DNA from: CAYSSJ01 sp964433675
Lineage (GTDB): Bacteria > Cloacimonadota > Cloacimonadia > Cloacimonadales > TCS61
Reading direction: 5' to 3'
Length of the DNA stretch: 64,000 bases
Assembly: GCA_964433675.1 (NCBI GenBank)
Contig: CAYSSJ010000004.1
Span: forward strand, 62,001 to 126,000
Positions 1 through 8,571 of this stretch are shown piece by piece (the stretch's first letter is position 1; each line of letters opens with the position of its first letter). A program made the translations under genes and the position numbers. Under the pieces are notes generated by a model that worked only from the letters and a program-made list of their open reading frames with translations, made no database searches and was not told the origin of the DNA.

Positions 1-441
1 ATTGAGCTTCAGTTGCATGATTGTGCGGGCGAAAAGCTGCTTGGGCACCAATTTCCTCAGAAAAGCTCGCATCGAGGTGATATATATCCCCGGCTCAGAG
101 CGGAGTGTGTGAGATAAGCTTTTGATACGCTGTGCTCTGATCTCCAAATGAGGTGAACGCTGCTCATAAGGTAGCACTTCATAATCGGGCAGAAAATGGG
201 TGTGTTCCCGGTTGGTAAGCAGATCGACATCATCAAGATAATCTTCTGCTACATTATCGTCCGAAGTGACAAAAATCACATTCTTATCTAGTTTTTCAAA
301 CAGATGAACCAGCAAAAGAGCTTTGACTGACCTGTTGCAGTTATATATCTGTAAGGTGTTATCTCTTGTTTTTATCAGAGTTGAAAATTCCCGGAAGACC
401 GAAGATTTTTCCAGCTCGGCGCTCAGTTGTTTATACAGCAT
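1..441 (-). CDS. mfd: Transcription-repair coupling factor Mfd, N-terminal part (cut by window start)
   Basis: Reading the minus strand from the ATG at 439-441 gives 147 uninterrupted codons that run off the left edge. The protein matches the N-terminal UvrB-homology module of Mfd: a start-proximal segment with 'NRSVKALLLVHLFEKL', then 'LPYEQRSPHLEIRAQR', then 'ITSMRAFLRKLVP'. Mfd removes RNA polymerase stalled at DNA lesions and recruits UvrA. The helicase and RNAP-binding domains lie outside the window. The start is 17 bp below the stop of the MscS gene on the same strand, so it is probably the third gene of that operon. The family call rests on the PYExxSPHxE segment and overall order; I am fairly sure of it, although only about an eighth of a normal Mfd is visible. 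Confidence 0.85.
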   Translation of the reverse strand, partial: MLYKQLSAELEKSSVFREFSTLIKTRDNTLQIYNCNRSVKALLLVHLFEKLDKNVIFVTSDDNVAEDYLDDVDLLTNREHTHFLPDYEVLPYEQRSPHLEIRAQRIKSLSHTLRSEPGIYITSMRAFLRKLVPKQLFARTIMQLKLN

Positions 442-457
442 ATTCGAATTTCAGTGT

Positions 458-1324
458 TTAGGTCTTATCATCCTGATTTGCTTGCTTGTCTGATATCGTT
501 AGTGGGAACGGTTTGGTTACTTCACCTGTATAAATAGTACGATGTGGGAAGGGTATCTCTATATCTTCGGCATCGAAGCGCTCTTTGATGTCCATCATGA
601 TCGAGCGTTTGAGGTTGATAACATCTGATTTTTCGAACCAGAGGGCATAGCGGATGATGAGGGCGGAATCGCCGAAAGTGTTCAGAAAAATCATCGGTTC
701 CGGTTCTTCCAGACAATAGGGATTTTTGGTGGCGATATCCTTTAGCACACCGATAACGCGGCGAATATCCTCTTTGTATGCCACTCCGATATCCAAATCC
801 ATTCTGCGGATCGGGAAGCGGGAAATATTTACCGATTCGTTTTTTACTATGGATTCATTGGGGATACGGATAAACCGATTATCGAAAGTGCGTAATTTGA
901 TCGAGAGTAGATCTATAGAAAGTACTATGCCGGTTGTGTTTCCTATCTGCACAATATCGCCGACAGCAAAGGGCTGTTCGGAGATCAAAAATATACCGCT
1001 AATCACATTGGAAACACTGGTCTGGGCAGCAAAACCGATAGCAATACCCATAATGCCCGCAGCTCCCAAAATAGCCGATAGTCTGAAACCAAACTCGTTT
1101 AAAACCATCATCAGAATAATCAGCACGCCGACATAGAAGATTATCTTCTTGGTGATCATCTCCGCCTGCAAAGAGTAACGCTTCTTCACTGATTTACTTA
1201 CTACTCTCACCAAAAGATTCAGAAGCGGGAAACCGGCTAGTAAGATTATCAGGATACGGATAATATGACCGACCACTGTCGGGGTGAGTATGTCTTGAAC
1301 GGATTGGATGATAGAATCAAACAT
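458..1324 (-). CDS. mscS: MscS-family small-conductance mechanosensitive channel
   Basis: 288 residues. Three hydrophobic segments at about 21-40, 61-78 and 82-110 are followed by the MscS beta domain (about 115-175). The pore-lining third helix is Gly/Ala rich ('GAAGIMGIAIGFAAQTS') and runs into 'VSNVISGIFL', the family signature; 'VGDIVQIG' and 'IRIPNESIV' mark the beta domain. The channel sits in the inner membrane and opens under membrane tension to release osmolytes. Length is typical for the minimal MscS/YnaI type. It starts 4 bp after the stop of the DUF432-like gene, with an AAAGGA ribosome site lying in that gene's last codons, so the two are translationally linked; mfd follows. Family assignment is secure, its exact gating behaviour is not. 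Confidence 0.93.
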   Translation of the reverse strand: MFDSIIQSVQDILTPTVVGHIIRILIILLAGFPLLNLLVRVVSKSVKKRYSLQAEMITKKIIFYVGVLIILMMVLNEFGFRLSAILGAAGIMGIAIGFAAQTSVSNVISGIFLISEQPFAVGDIVQIGNTTGIVLSIDLLSIKLRTFDNRFIRIPNESIVKNESVNISRFPIRRMDLDIGVAYKEDIRRVIGVLKDIATKNPYCLEEPEPMIFLNTFGDSALIIRYALWFEKSDVINLKRSIMMDIKERFDAEDIEIPFPHRTIYTGEVTKPFPLTISDKQANQDDKT

Positions 1325-1328
1325 AGCT

Positions 1329-2105
1329 CTATCCTTTCATAAATTTGAAATCGGAGAACATTTTTTTGGTAAGATGCTTGGATGGCTCTTCTCTGCGGGT
1401 TTGCAAAAGCTTCATGTTTTTTTCGAATTTCGGTGCAGTCTCGCTGATTTCGAAACTAGAGCGCTGATTCTCACCTTCCAAAATTACCTTGATCTCATTC
1501 GTCCATAATGTATTTCTGCTCTGATAGATGTTCAGATATTCCGTATGAATACAGAGACGGTTAAATTCGAAATTGTCTGCAGAATTGTTTTCGACCAAGA
1601 TACTGCAAGAGGCGATATTCTTCCGCAGCTTATCCAATGTATATTCGGTTTTGGCACTCGAGCGGAGCGCATAACAAAACACACCGGAGAGCGGGTCGCC
1701 GAACCAGGTATTAGAAAGCGGTAGAGAGGGGATCTCCCAGGCTATTTGCTCTTTGCCAACTATAAAAGAGTACCACACCGGGATAGAGACAAAAAAGCGC
1801 GCACTGCTTCCGGGTAGGACAATTAGCGGTGTTTCCGGACGAACTACTATCGGTCTGGTCGGCATTGATGGTAAGATGCGGACGAGATGATCTTTTTCGT
1901 TTATAATACAACGTTTCCAATTCAAATCAGGATCATATTCAGTCTTTTGAAAGCCATGCCAACTCGGGTATTGCTCTTCTTCATCGCTGGTGGAGACTGC
2001 ATAATGCAGCTTGTTTTTATCTTTGAGAATATCCAACCTCAGTTCAGCCAGCTTCCAGGAATATGCCTTATTATCCTCTAACTTCAATTCATCCCACAAT
2101 TCCAT
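1329..2105 (-). CDS. DUF432-like protein paired with MscS
   Basis: 258 residues, no signal peptide or membrane segment, so probably cytoplasmic. The recognisable part is the middle: 'PTRPIVVRPETPLIVLPGSS' near 82-101, 'FVSIPVWYSF' near 105-114, and 'LSNTWFGDPLSG' near 130-141 followed by CYAL. I associate this 'LSNTWFGDP..G..CY.L' pattern with DUF432, a family of unknown function often encoded next to MscS channels; that match is from memory and could not be searched. It is the first gene of the DUF432-mscS-mfd minus-strand operon, 4 bp before mscS. A role as a regulator or partner of the channel is inference from context only. Confidence 0.6.
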   Translation of the reverse strand: MELWDELKLEDNKAYSWKLAELRLDILKDKNKLHYAVSTSDEEEQYPSWHGFQKTEYDPDLNWKRCIINEKDHLVRILPSMPTRPIVVRPETPLIVLPGSSARFFVSIPVWYSFIVGKEQIAWEIPSLPLSNTWFGDPLSGVFCYALRSSAKTEYTLDKLRKNIASCSILVENNSADNFEFNRLCIHTEYLNIYQSRNTLWTNEIKVILEGENQRSSFEISETAPKFEKNMKLLQTRREEPSKHLTKKMFSDFKFMKG

Positions 2106-2604
2106 CGCTTATCCTTCCTATTTTTGAGATACTAAAGCATACTTTTTCAATATGTTTGCATAGGTCAAGAACTATTTTAGCAAACAGGATATTAAAGCAA
2201 CGTAGCTTGCAAATTACTCTCGCTTGCACCGCTTAACCGATTATCTATAAAAGGTGAGAAAATGAGAAGGACAGAATACGGAATACAGAATACAGTAAGC
2301 AGTAGGCAGTAAGCAGTAAGCAGTAGGCAGAATGGAGAAGGTGAGAAGATGGGAAGGGGAGAAGACAGAAAATAATAACCACCGAGGACACCGAGAACAC
2401 AGAGGAGAGAAAAACAGTTTGCCGTCCGGTATTTTGCCCAATCACGTGGCAAATATTGAATTTGACGTATTCATTGTGATGATGATTATCAAGCCTGGCA
2501 ATAATACGGAAATTTCTAAATTGCTGCTACAAAGGAAAAAAATCAGCTTGACGGAATTTAGGTTAATATATAGATAGGCTTGTGGTTGTATAAAAGGAGA
2601 GGAA
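2106..2604. repeat. Gene-free 499-bp region with heptamer array and 9-bp repeats
   Basis: No convincing gene. From 2273 to 2335 the plus strand is nine consecutive 7-bp units in one phase, beginning AGAATAC, GGAATAC, then AGTAAGC and AGTAGGC variants. At 2380-2406 three 9-bp units (CACCGAGGA type) sit in tandem; translated they give the 'NHRGHREHRG' peptide often seen as a repeat product in environmental genomes. The last part (about 2550-2604) supplies a GGAGAGG ribosome site and perhaps the promoter (TTGACG at 2548) for the methyltransferase. Confidence 0.75.
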
Positions 2605-4005
2605 ATGTATTACGACAATATATCATTGTTTCAGATTCGAAAAAATGTTGAAAGAAGAAAGAAAAGATATCCTTATTTCGATAGTTTAATTTTTGATGAA
2701 AACGAATATTCTGTTGGAATAATAAAAGAGGCTAAAAATAATTTTGGAGAAACTCTTACTCGTGTAGATGGTAATATACCAGTTAGTCTTCCAATAAACC
2801 GCGGTCAGAGATTTTTGTTTATTTCTTATGACCAAACGAGGGGTTCACACGGCTTACATAAATATCCTGCAAAATTTTTTCCAGAATTACCTCGTTGGCT
2901 GATCCAAAAGTATTCTAAGCCTGGTGATGTTGTACTTGATCCATTTATGGGAAGCGGGACTAGCAATGTTGAAGCTCAACTTTTAAGTAGACATTCTGTT
3001 GGAATCGATATTGATCCATTCGCTAAGTTTTTAACGAAAGTTAAAACAACAAAACTCGATGTCGATGAGTTGAAGGAAAGTACGGATTATTTATTGAATC
3101 ATTTAATAAAATACGATCCGAGTAAAATTAATGAATCAGATTTACCAACATTTCCATATAGAGATAATTGGTTTAAACAAGAAATCCTTTTTGAGTTAGC
3201 CTACATTAAGAAATTGATTATTAATACAAATTATTCCGATGGCATAAAAGACTTTCAAAAAATATGCTTATCATCAATCATACGGTCAGTATCAAATGCA
3301 GATAATAATTGCACTCGTACAGTAGTGAGAAAGAAGTTGAAAAAGAATATTTATCCATCATTAGCATTAACTAAATTTGCAGAAGCTTTATTATTAAACT
3401 CTTATAGAATGACAGAGTTTAGTTCATCAGTAGAAACTGGGATATCAGTTGAAATTCCTGAAAATAATGATGCACGAAATATTAAATATCGAAGAAATTA
3501 TTTCGATTTTGCTTTGACATCACCGCCATATGCAAATGCGGTTGATTATCCGAGGACACATCAACTTGAAATGTATTGGCTGGGGTTGGCAGATGGTTCA
3601 TTAACTCCCATGAAAAAAAGGCATGTAGGAACTGAAAGTGTCTATGCAATTGACTATAAATCATTACATAAAACTGGAATTGATGAGGCAGACAAAATTA
3701 TTGAAGCCATTTTTAATAAAGATTCTCGACGTGCTTATATTGCATACAAATACTTGGTTGATATGGAAGCAAATTTACATGAAGTTCGACGTGTTTTAAA
3801 AAGGAATGGTAAGTATGTAATTGTTATTGGCAATAATAAAATCCGAGGATATAATTTTGAAAGTTGGAAATATTTAATGAATATTTCCGAACGGGTGGGA
3901 TTCAAAGTTGATAATTATTTCGGTTCAGAAATAATTAAGCACTTTATCAAGGTCCCACGTGATGAAAGAATAAATACTGATTGGATTATTGTATTGGAGA
4001 AATAA
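2605..4005 (+). CDS. DNA methyltransferase (amino-MTase, adenine-N6 or cytosine-N4)
   Basis: 466 residues. The SAM-binding motif 'DPFMGSGT' lies at 112-119, followed by the acidic 'GIDIDPFA' strand; the catalytic motif 'TSPPY' lies at 305-309. This order (SAM motif first, catalytic motif later, about 190 residues between) fits the alpha-like arrangement, with a probable target-recognition stretch between. It methylates an exocyclic amino group in DNA; the target site cannot be read from sequence. A GGAGAGG site precedes the ATG. The next gene starts 3 bp after the stop and looks like a PD-(D/E)XK nuclease, so the pair is probably a type II restriction-modification system. Base composition is clearly more AT-rich than the flanking core genes, a sign of recent transfer. 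Confidence 0.88.
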   Translation: MYYDNISLFQIRKNVERRKKRYPYFDSLIFDENEYSVGIIKEAKNNFGETLTRVDGNIPVSLPINRGQRFLFISYDQTRGSHGLHKYPAKFFPELPRWLIQKYSKPGDVVLDPFMGSGTSNVEAQLLSRHSVGIDIDPFAKFLTKVKTTKLDVDELKESTDYLLNHLIKYDPSKINESDLPTFPYRDNWFKQEILFELAYIKKLIINTNYSDGIKDFQKICLSSIIRSVSNADNNCTRTVVRKKLKKNIYPSLALTKFAEALLLNSYRMTEFSSSVETGISVEIPENNDARNIKYRRNYFDFALTSPPYANAVDYPRTHQLEMYWLGLADGSLTPMKKRHVGTESVYAIDYKSLHKTGIDEADKIIEAIFNKDSRRAYIAYKYLVDMEANLHEVRRVLKRNGKYVIVIGNNKIRGYNFESWKYLMNISERVGFKVDNYFGSEIIKHFIKVPRDERINTDWIIVLEK

Positions 4006-4008
4006 TTT

Positions 4009-4506
4009 ATGGCAACTTCAGAAAAACGAGGCAGACAGGCATCTATAGATGGCTTTGCTCACGAACATATGGTTTGTGGAATATTAATGAAAAAGTATCA
4101 AAATGTATCTTTGGTTGATCTCCCTCTATCACCATATGATATTATTATAGTTTTCAAAAATGAGAATGCAGACGAAATAATAATAAGAGCACAAGTAAAA
4201 ACAGCGAGAACATCCATATCATTTACTGGTGGTACTAGAGGTGGAGTGGACAGAAAATACAAATCTGGCGTAAAAACATATACTCAATCATGTGCTACTT
4301 CCGATGTTGTTATTGGAATATGCCCTCTGTCGGACGTCTCTTTTGATTTGTATTTTGTTCCAACAATTTTAATAGAAGAGATTAAACAATCTAGCCTTTC
4401 CATAAGAAAAGCAATTGGGCTAAGAAATAACTATGAAATTCTTGAAAGGTGTAAAGATAAAGAATATATTTTACAAAAAGGTAAAGAGTATGGGATATTA
4501 TCATAA
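4009..4506 (+). CDS. Putative PD-(D/E)XK-type nuclease, partner of the methyltransferase
   Basis: 165 residues, soluble. 'SPYDIIIVF' (Asp44) followed by 'IIIRAQVKTA' (Gln62, Lys64) resembles the D...(D/E/Q)xK core of restriction-type nucleases: an acidic residue at the end of one strand and a QxK in the next. A 'GFAHEH' segment near 15-20 could supply the helix-1 acidic residue. It starts 3 bp after the methyltransferase and shares its AT-rich composition, which is the main reason to call it the cognate endonuclease. The fold assignment is inference from this short motif; it could instead be a different small partner of a solitary methyltransferase. Confidence 0.5.
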   Translation: MATSEKRGRQASIDGFAHEHMVCGILMKKYQNVSLVDLPLSPYDIIIVFKNENADEIIIRAQVKTARTSISFTGGTRGGVDRKYKSGVKTYTQSCATSDVVIGICPLSDVSFDLYFVPTILIEEIKQSSLSIRKAIGLRNNYEILERCKDKEYILQKGKEYGILS

Positions 4507-4617
4507 TTTGAATTAGTGGTAGTTATAGTCGAGTAGTTCGTAATACGCAATTGCAGGTATAGGTATAGCAGCGACCGTCATCCACCCCACCAACATGGTA
4601 TAATTTCCTAAAATTAC

Positions 4618-4646
4618 TTGACACCCAATTTAGAATTTAAGATATT
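4618..4646 (+). promoter_or_regulatory. Likely sigma70-type promoter for the GLUG-repeat gene
   Basis: A perfect -35 hexamer TTGACA at 4618-4623, a 17-bp spacer and GATATT at 4641-4646 (4 of 6 to TATAAT). It lies about 35 bp upstream of the ATG at 4682, which has a GGGAGGT ribosome site at 4671-4677. Confidence 0.5.
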
Positions 4647-4681
4647 TGCATTTGATAAGTTAAAATTGTCGGGAGGTCATT

Positions 4682-7681
4682 ATGAAACGTTTAATTTTAT
4701 CATTTTGTATGGTTATATCGGTAACGGTATTATTTGCTCAGTTTGCCGGTGGTAGCGGAACGGAGAATGATCCGTATCTGGTGGAGACGGCAGAGCAATT
4801 GGATAATGTGAGAGATTATCTGGACGCACATTTTCTGCAGATAGCCGATATAGACCTTAGTGCTTATGCCGGAGGTTCGGGTTGGCAGCCGATCGGAACT
4901 TATTCAGAATACAGTTCGCACCCATTTACCGGTGTGTACGATGGAGATGAATTTCTTATCACGAGCATGAATATTTACAGTCCCAGTCATAGTAGCTTGG
5001 GATTATTCGGCTATATTCAAGAAGCCGAGCTTAAAAACATCGAAATAGTAGATGCCAGTGTCATGGCAGATAACAGAGTGGCTATCTTGGCAGCTTGGAG
5101 TGAAGCGAGTGAGATATCCGATGTGAGCGTAAGCGGAACGATTTCCGCTAATAATTATATTGGCGGTTTAGTTGCTATGAATGATGGGGAGATCAGAGGT
5201 AGTAGCTCCGATGTTAGTATCAGCGGTGGTTATCATATTGGCGGTTTGGTAGCTATCAATGAGGGAGTTATAGAATATAGCGGTTCAGCCGGCAGTATCA
5301 ATGCGGATGATTATATCGGTGGCTTGGCAGGTAAAAATGAAGCCACTATAACCACGAGCTATTCTACCATGAATATTCAGGGAATAAATGTAGTCGGTGG
5401 TTTGGTCGGTAGAAGTGATGGCGATATTTTCCAGAGTTTCTCAGCTGGAATAGTACAGGGAGAGAATATGGTCGGCGGCTTGGTCGGATTCAGTAATTTT
5501 GCCAATATCTCCGATTGCTTCACCTCGGGAGAAGTGAGTGGTATAGATAAGGTCAGTGGTATGATCGGGTATAATTGGTTTGGTGAAATTTCCAATTCAT
5601 TTGCTTATGGCGAAGTTAATGCTAGCGGATCTCCGGTTGGCGGTCTCGTGGGTAGAAACCAGGAAGAACAACTCTCCGAGTTTGCCCATTTCACCCAATT
5701 TGAGAGTAGTCAAAATGATAATTTATTGAAGTTTTGGGGTCAGGATGTGATGACCGGACCGGTGCATAGTAATGACGATATCTGGATTCAACAAGTTGGT
5801 GGTGGACCGAATAACAGTTGGCCCACCTTCTACGAGAAAGTAACCACCCATGGATTATTCAGACATTGGCCCACAGGAATTAAACTGGAGGAATCGGGCG
5901 CGCCGATGGAGCAAATCTTTATTGGGGGATATGAACAAGGACACTATGAAGATCTGTACAGACCGATGACCGATATAGCCCAGCAAATCAGAGACAACGG
6001 TATCCATCTGATTGATGATCCCGATACCGATATCCTCTATGTAAAAATAGACGGAGAAAATTATAGCAGTTGGAAAGCCGAGATCGTGCTCGATGAGATC
6101 AAAGAATATCCGGTTTATAGCTGGTTTCCAATGAACGCTACACAAGCGCAGGCTGCGATAGATGCCGGAGTGAATTGGTTCGAAGATGCGGACATCATCG
6201 CTATCAACGAGATTGCTATCTATGATACTATCTGGACAGAGGGACCCTCAGGCAGTTTGAACGGACAATCCGCCTGGGTGGATAGCAAGCTTTGGATAGA
6301 AGGTGTGGTGGAAGGCATGCAAACTTGGGGAGCGGCAGATACAGTTCGTATAGTTGGCGATATCACTTATGCCAATACTCCACCCGGACAAGCGCCTGAT
6401 GATCCGGACGATCCCAACATTACAGATTATTTCGGACTGATTTCCGAAGAGAAGATCTTGATCGCCTATAAACATTGGGATGCGGAGCTGGAGATACGCC
6501 GCGATGACAATACAAACGATATCTATCTCTATGGTGCCTATGCAGCACTGGCTGAGGGCGATCCGCTAGTCCAAGGCGATCTCTATTACAAGCACGATGG
6601 CATCTTTACCATGGAATATCAGCATCCGCATGGCTCCACACCTTCATTCTGGGGTCCGAGCCCCTACACCGGCAACGATACTCTCTATGTCTGGCCCGAT
6701 TTGCACAAATTCGTCTTCCCTGAGGATCCATCTTTACCTGCCAATATGCAAGGTTTCAATATGCATGGTGCTAATCCACCAGCGGGATATTCTGTCTGTG
6801 GTTATCCTTATGAATCACCGGAATATACAAATTCCTTCCCCAATAATGACCCGGATAATTATGTCTTTCCTTATGGTACGGACTATCCCTGGTACAATCC
6901 GGTTTGGCCCGAATCCTCTGTAGAAATAGCTTTCCAACGTGGTGATATCAATTTGTTCGGTTCACTTATCCAAAGACGCCGCGGTTATGTACATCGTTCC
7001 GGAACTGACCCACACAATCATTCTTATGAAGGAGTTTGGGATTTGGAGAATTTCATCTATGATGGTACTCATCCTAGTACCGGTTATGGCAAAAACTATC
7101 ATTATGACAGCCGGCTCAAAGATATCGAGCTGGTCGATTTTCCCAAAGCGTCTGCCGGAGAAGTACTCTATAGCTATTGGGATATCGAGACTACCGGTCA
7201 GCAGCAGTCCGAAGGTGGCGAAGGCAGAAGTACGGAGGATATGACTTATCCTTATGCTGCCAATACATATGTCGGCTGGGATTTCGAGGATATCTGGGCT
7301 GCTGATGAGGATTATACGGTCAATAACGGCTATCCCTATCTCAGAGAAATGACTCCACCAGTATCTGCTGAGGACGATACGGTCACGCAGCCTATCGCTA
7401 TCTCGGTTACAAATTATCCCAACCCATTCAATCCGGAGACGACGATCGAGTTCAGTATCGATGCGCGTGATGTAGGCGAACCGCTCTCGGTAGCGATCTA
7501 TAACATCCGAGGTCAGAAGATTCGCACGCTTATCTCGGATGAAGAGGTAGAGGAGAGCAGATTCACCTTGGTATGGGACGGCAGGAATGACAATGGTAGG
7601 ATTGTCTCCAGCGGGACTTATCTCATCAAGCTGGACACCGCCCGGAGCAGCAAAACGCACAAACTGATGATGCTTAAATAG
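4682..7681 (+). CDS. Secreted GLUG-repeat protein with C-terminal sorting domain
   Basis: 999 residues. A signal peptide covers about 1-20 (ends 'VTVLFAQ'). Residues about 140-330 are GLUG-type repeats, each with 'GGLV' or 'GGLA' followed by an N-x-G or similar turn and alternating serines, expected to form a parallel beta fold. The middle (about 330-900) is unrecognised, rich in aromatic and acidic residues. The last 90 or so residues carry the sorting module: 'NYPNPFNPETTIEFSI', 'VAIYNIRGQKIRTL', 'WDGRNDNGR' and a final Lys. That domain marks proteins exported through an outer-membrane secretion route (type IX or an equivalent). It is monocistronic, between its own promoter and a strong hairpin terminator. 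Surface attachment or substrate binding is likely; the ligand is unknown. Confidence 0.88.
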   Translation: MKRLILSFCMVISVTVLFAQFAGGSGTENDPYLVETAEQLDNVRDYLDAHFLQIADIDLSAYAGGSGWQPIGTYSEYSSHPFTGVYDGDEFLITSMNIYSPSHSSLGLFGYIQEAELKNIEIVDASVMADNRVAILAAWSEASEISDVSVSGTISANNYIGGLVAMNDGEIRGSSSDVSISGGYHIGGLVAINEGVIEYSGSAGSINADDYIGGLAGKNEATITTSYSTMNIQGINVVGGLVGRSDGDIFQSFSAGIVQGENMVGGLVGFSNFANISDCFTSGEVSGIDKVSGMIGYNWFGEISNSFAYGEVNASGSPVGGLVGRNQEEQLSEFAHFTQFESSQNDNLLKFWGQDVMTGPVHSNDDIWIQQVGGGPNNSWPTFYEKVTTHGLFRHWPTGIKLEESGAPMEQIFIGGYEQGHYEDLYRPMTDIAQQIRDNGIHLIDDPDTDILYVKIDGENYSSWKAEIVLDEIKEYPVYSWFPMNATQAQAAIDAGVNWFEDADIIAINEIAIYDTIWTEGPSGSLNGQSAWVDSKLWIEGVVEGMQTWGAADTVRIVGDITYANTPPGQAPDDPDDPNITDYFGLISEEKILIAYKHWDAELEIRRDDNTNDIYLYGAYAALAEGDPLVQGDLYYKHDGIFTMEYQHPHGSTPSFWGPSPYTGNDTLYVWPDLHKFVFPEDPSLPANMQGFNMHGANPPAGYSVCGYPYESPEYTNSFPNNDPDNYVFPYGTDYPWYNPVWPESSVEIAFQRGDINLFGSLIQRRRGYVHRSGTDPHNHSYEGVWDLENFIYDGTHPSTGYGKNYHYDSRLKDIELVDFPKASAGEVLYSYWDIETTGQQQSEGGEGRSTEDMTYPYAANTYVGWDFEDIWAADEDYTVNNGYPYLREMTPPVSAEDDTVTQPIAISVTNYPNPFNPETTIEFSIDARDVGEPLSVAIYNIRGQKIRTLISDEEVEESRFTLVWDGRNDNGRIVSSGTYLIKLDTARSSKTHKLMMLK

Positions 7682-7690
7682 CGGATTATT

Positions 7691-7719
7691 AAAAGAGCCG
7701 GTTTTTAGCCGGCTCTTTT
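7691..7719. terminator. Bidirectional intrinsic terminator between convergent genes
   Basis: An 11-bp perfect stem AAAAGAGCCGG (7691-7701) / CCGGCTCTTTT (7709-7719) with a 7-nt loop. The A/T ends give U-rich tails on both strands, fitting its position between the plus-strand surface protein and the minus-strand metallo-hydrolase. Confidence 0.9.
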
Positions 7720-7761
7720 GTTTGGAATATCCAGGACAAAAAGTGCCCTTTACTGTTTTAA

Positions 7762-8571
7762 TTACAATTGGATAAATGCCTTTTTATGATCATGCGGGAA
7801 GAAGAGGATACCCTCTCTCTGTTGCAACTCTGATAGTATACGTTTTTTGGCATGGTAAGTATCTTTGCGGCAGACATCGTAAGCTGAGGTGACAGCCGGA
7901 TGCAGATGCGGCTCCGAAGTGATGATATCACCGGCATAATAAGCTAATTCACCATCACTTTCTATCCGGATAGATTGCATCCCTTCGGTGTGTCCACCTA
8001 CCAACTCCAGTCTTACCTCATCGGTAAGCTGATGATCACCGTCTATGAGCAGGAAATTACCGCTTTCTTCCAAGAGGGTGAGATCAGCTTTGAAGTTGTA
8101 GGAAGCCATGTTTAGGCCGTCCGGATGTTTGGCTATTTCCCACTCCCGCTGCTGAATTATATGAGTGGCATTAGGGAAAGTGAGCTTATATTCACCATTT
8201 TGTGCGGAAACGATTCCACCGGCATGGTCGAAATGGAGATGAGTGAGCACCACATAGTCTATCTCTTCGGGTTCGATCCCTAGTTTTTTCAGATTCTCAG
8301 GCAGGCAAAACTCGCTAGGTTGATAGATCTTCTGTTGCTTAGCGGTGATCTTGTTCCCGATTCCTGTATCGATGAGGATCGTCTTAGCTGCCGTACGGAT
8401 GATCAGCAGATTGAGAGCGAGCGGGATGCGGTTTTTCTCGTCCGGGGTGATCTTCTTCTGCCATATAGCTTTGGGCAATACACCCATCGAAGCACCACCG
8501 TCTCCCTTCCAGCTTCCGGCTGAGACAATATAATTATTTGTTTTTCCCAGCTTTATTCCGTTTTGGTTCAT
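7762..8571 (-). CDS. MBL-fold metallo-hydrolase (lactonase-like)
   Basis: 269 residues. The metal-binding motif 'THLHFDHAGG' lies at about 110-119 (HxHxDH), with 'GGHTEGMQS' near 192 and 'AGDIITSEPHLHP' near 214 supplying the later ligands. The N-terminal 'GDGGASMGVLPKAIW' and 'PDEKNRIPLALN' resemble the branch of the family that includes N-acyl homoserine lactonases and related hydrolases; the real substrate cannot be told. No signal peptide, so cytoplasmic. The ATG start overlaps the end of jag by 38 bp, and the gene is the last of the rpmH-rnpA-yidD-yidC-jag minus-strand cluster. That gene is not a usual member of the cluster and its placement may be lineage-specific. Confidence 0.88.
   Translation of the reverse strand: MNQNGIKLGKTNNYIVSAGSWKGDGGASMGVLPKAIWQKKITPDEKNRIPLALNLLIIRTAAKTILIDTGIGNKITAKQQKIYQPSEFCLPENLKKLGIEPEEIDYVVLTHLHFDHAGGIVSAQNGEYKLTFPNATHIIQQREWEIAKHPDGLNMASYNFKADLTLLEESGNFLLIDGDHQLTDEVRLELVGGHTEGMQSIRIESDGELAYYAGDIITSEPHLHPAVTSAYDVCRKDTYHAKKRILSELQQREGILFFPHDHKKAFIQL

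Noticed and set aside
2273..2409. CRISPR-like array
   Set aside because: Units are 7 and 9 bp and directly abutting; there are no 25-40 bp repeats with unique spacers and no cas genes.
2332..2577. 81-residue plus-strand frame
   Set aside because: Its N-terminal half is a translation of short tandem repeats ('NHRGHREHRG') and there is no ribosome site; treated as repeat DNA.
6962..7660. 232-residue minus-strand frame
   Set aside because: It lies wholly within the secreted GLUG-repeat gene, whose signal peptide, repeats and sorting domain are convincing; the antisense frame shows no domain or ribosome site.
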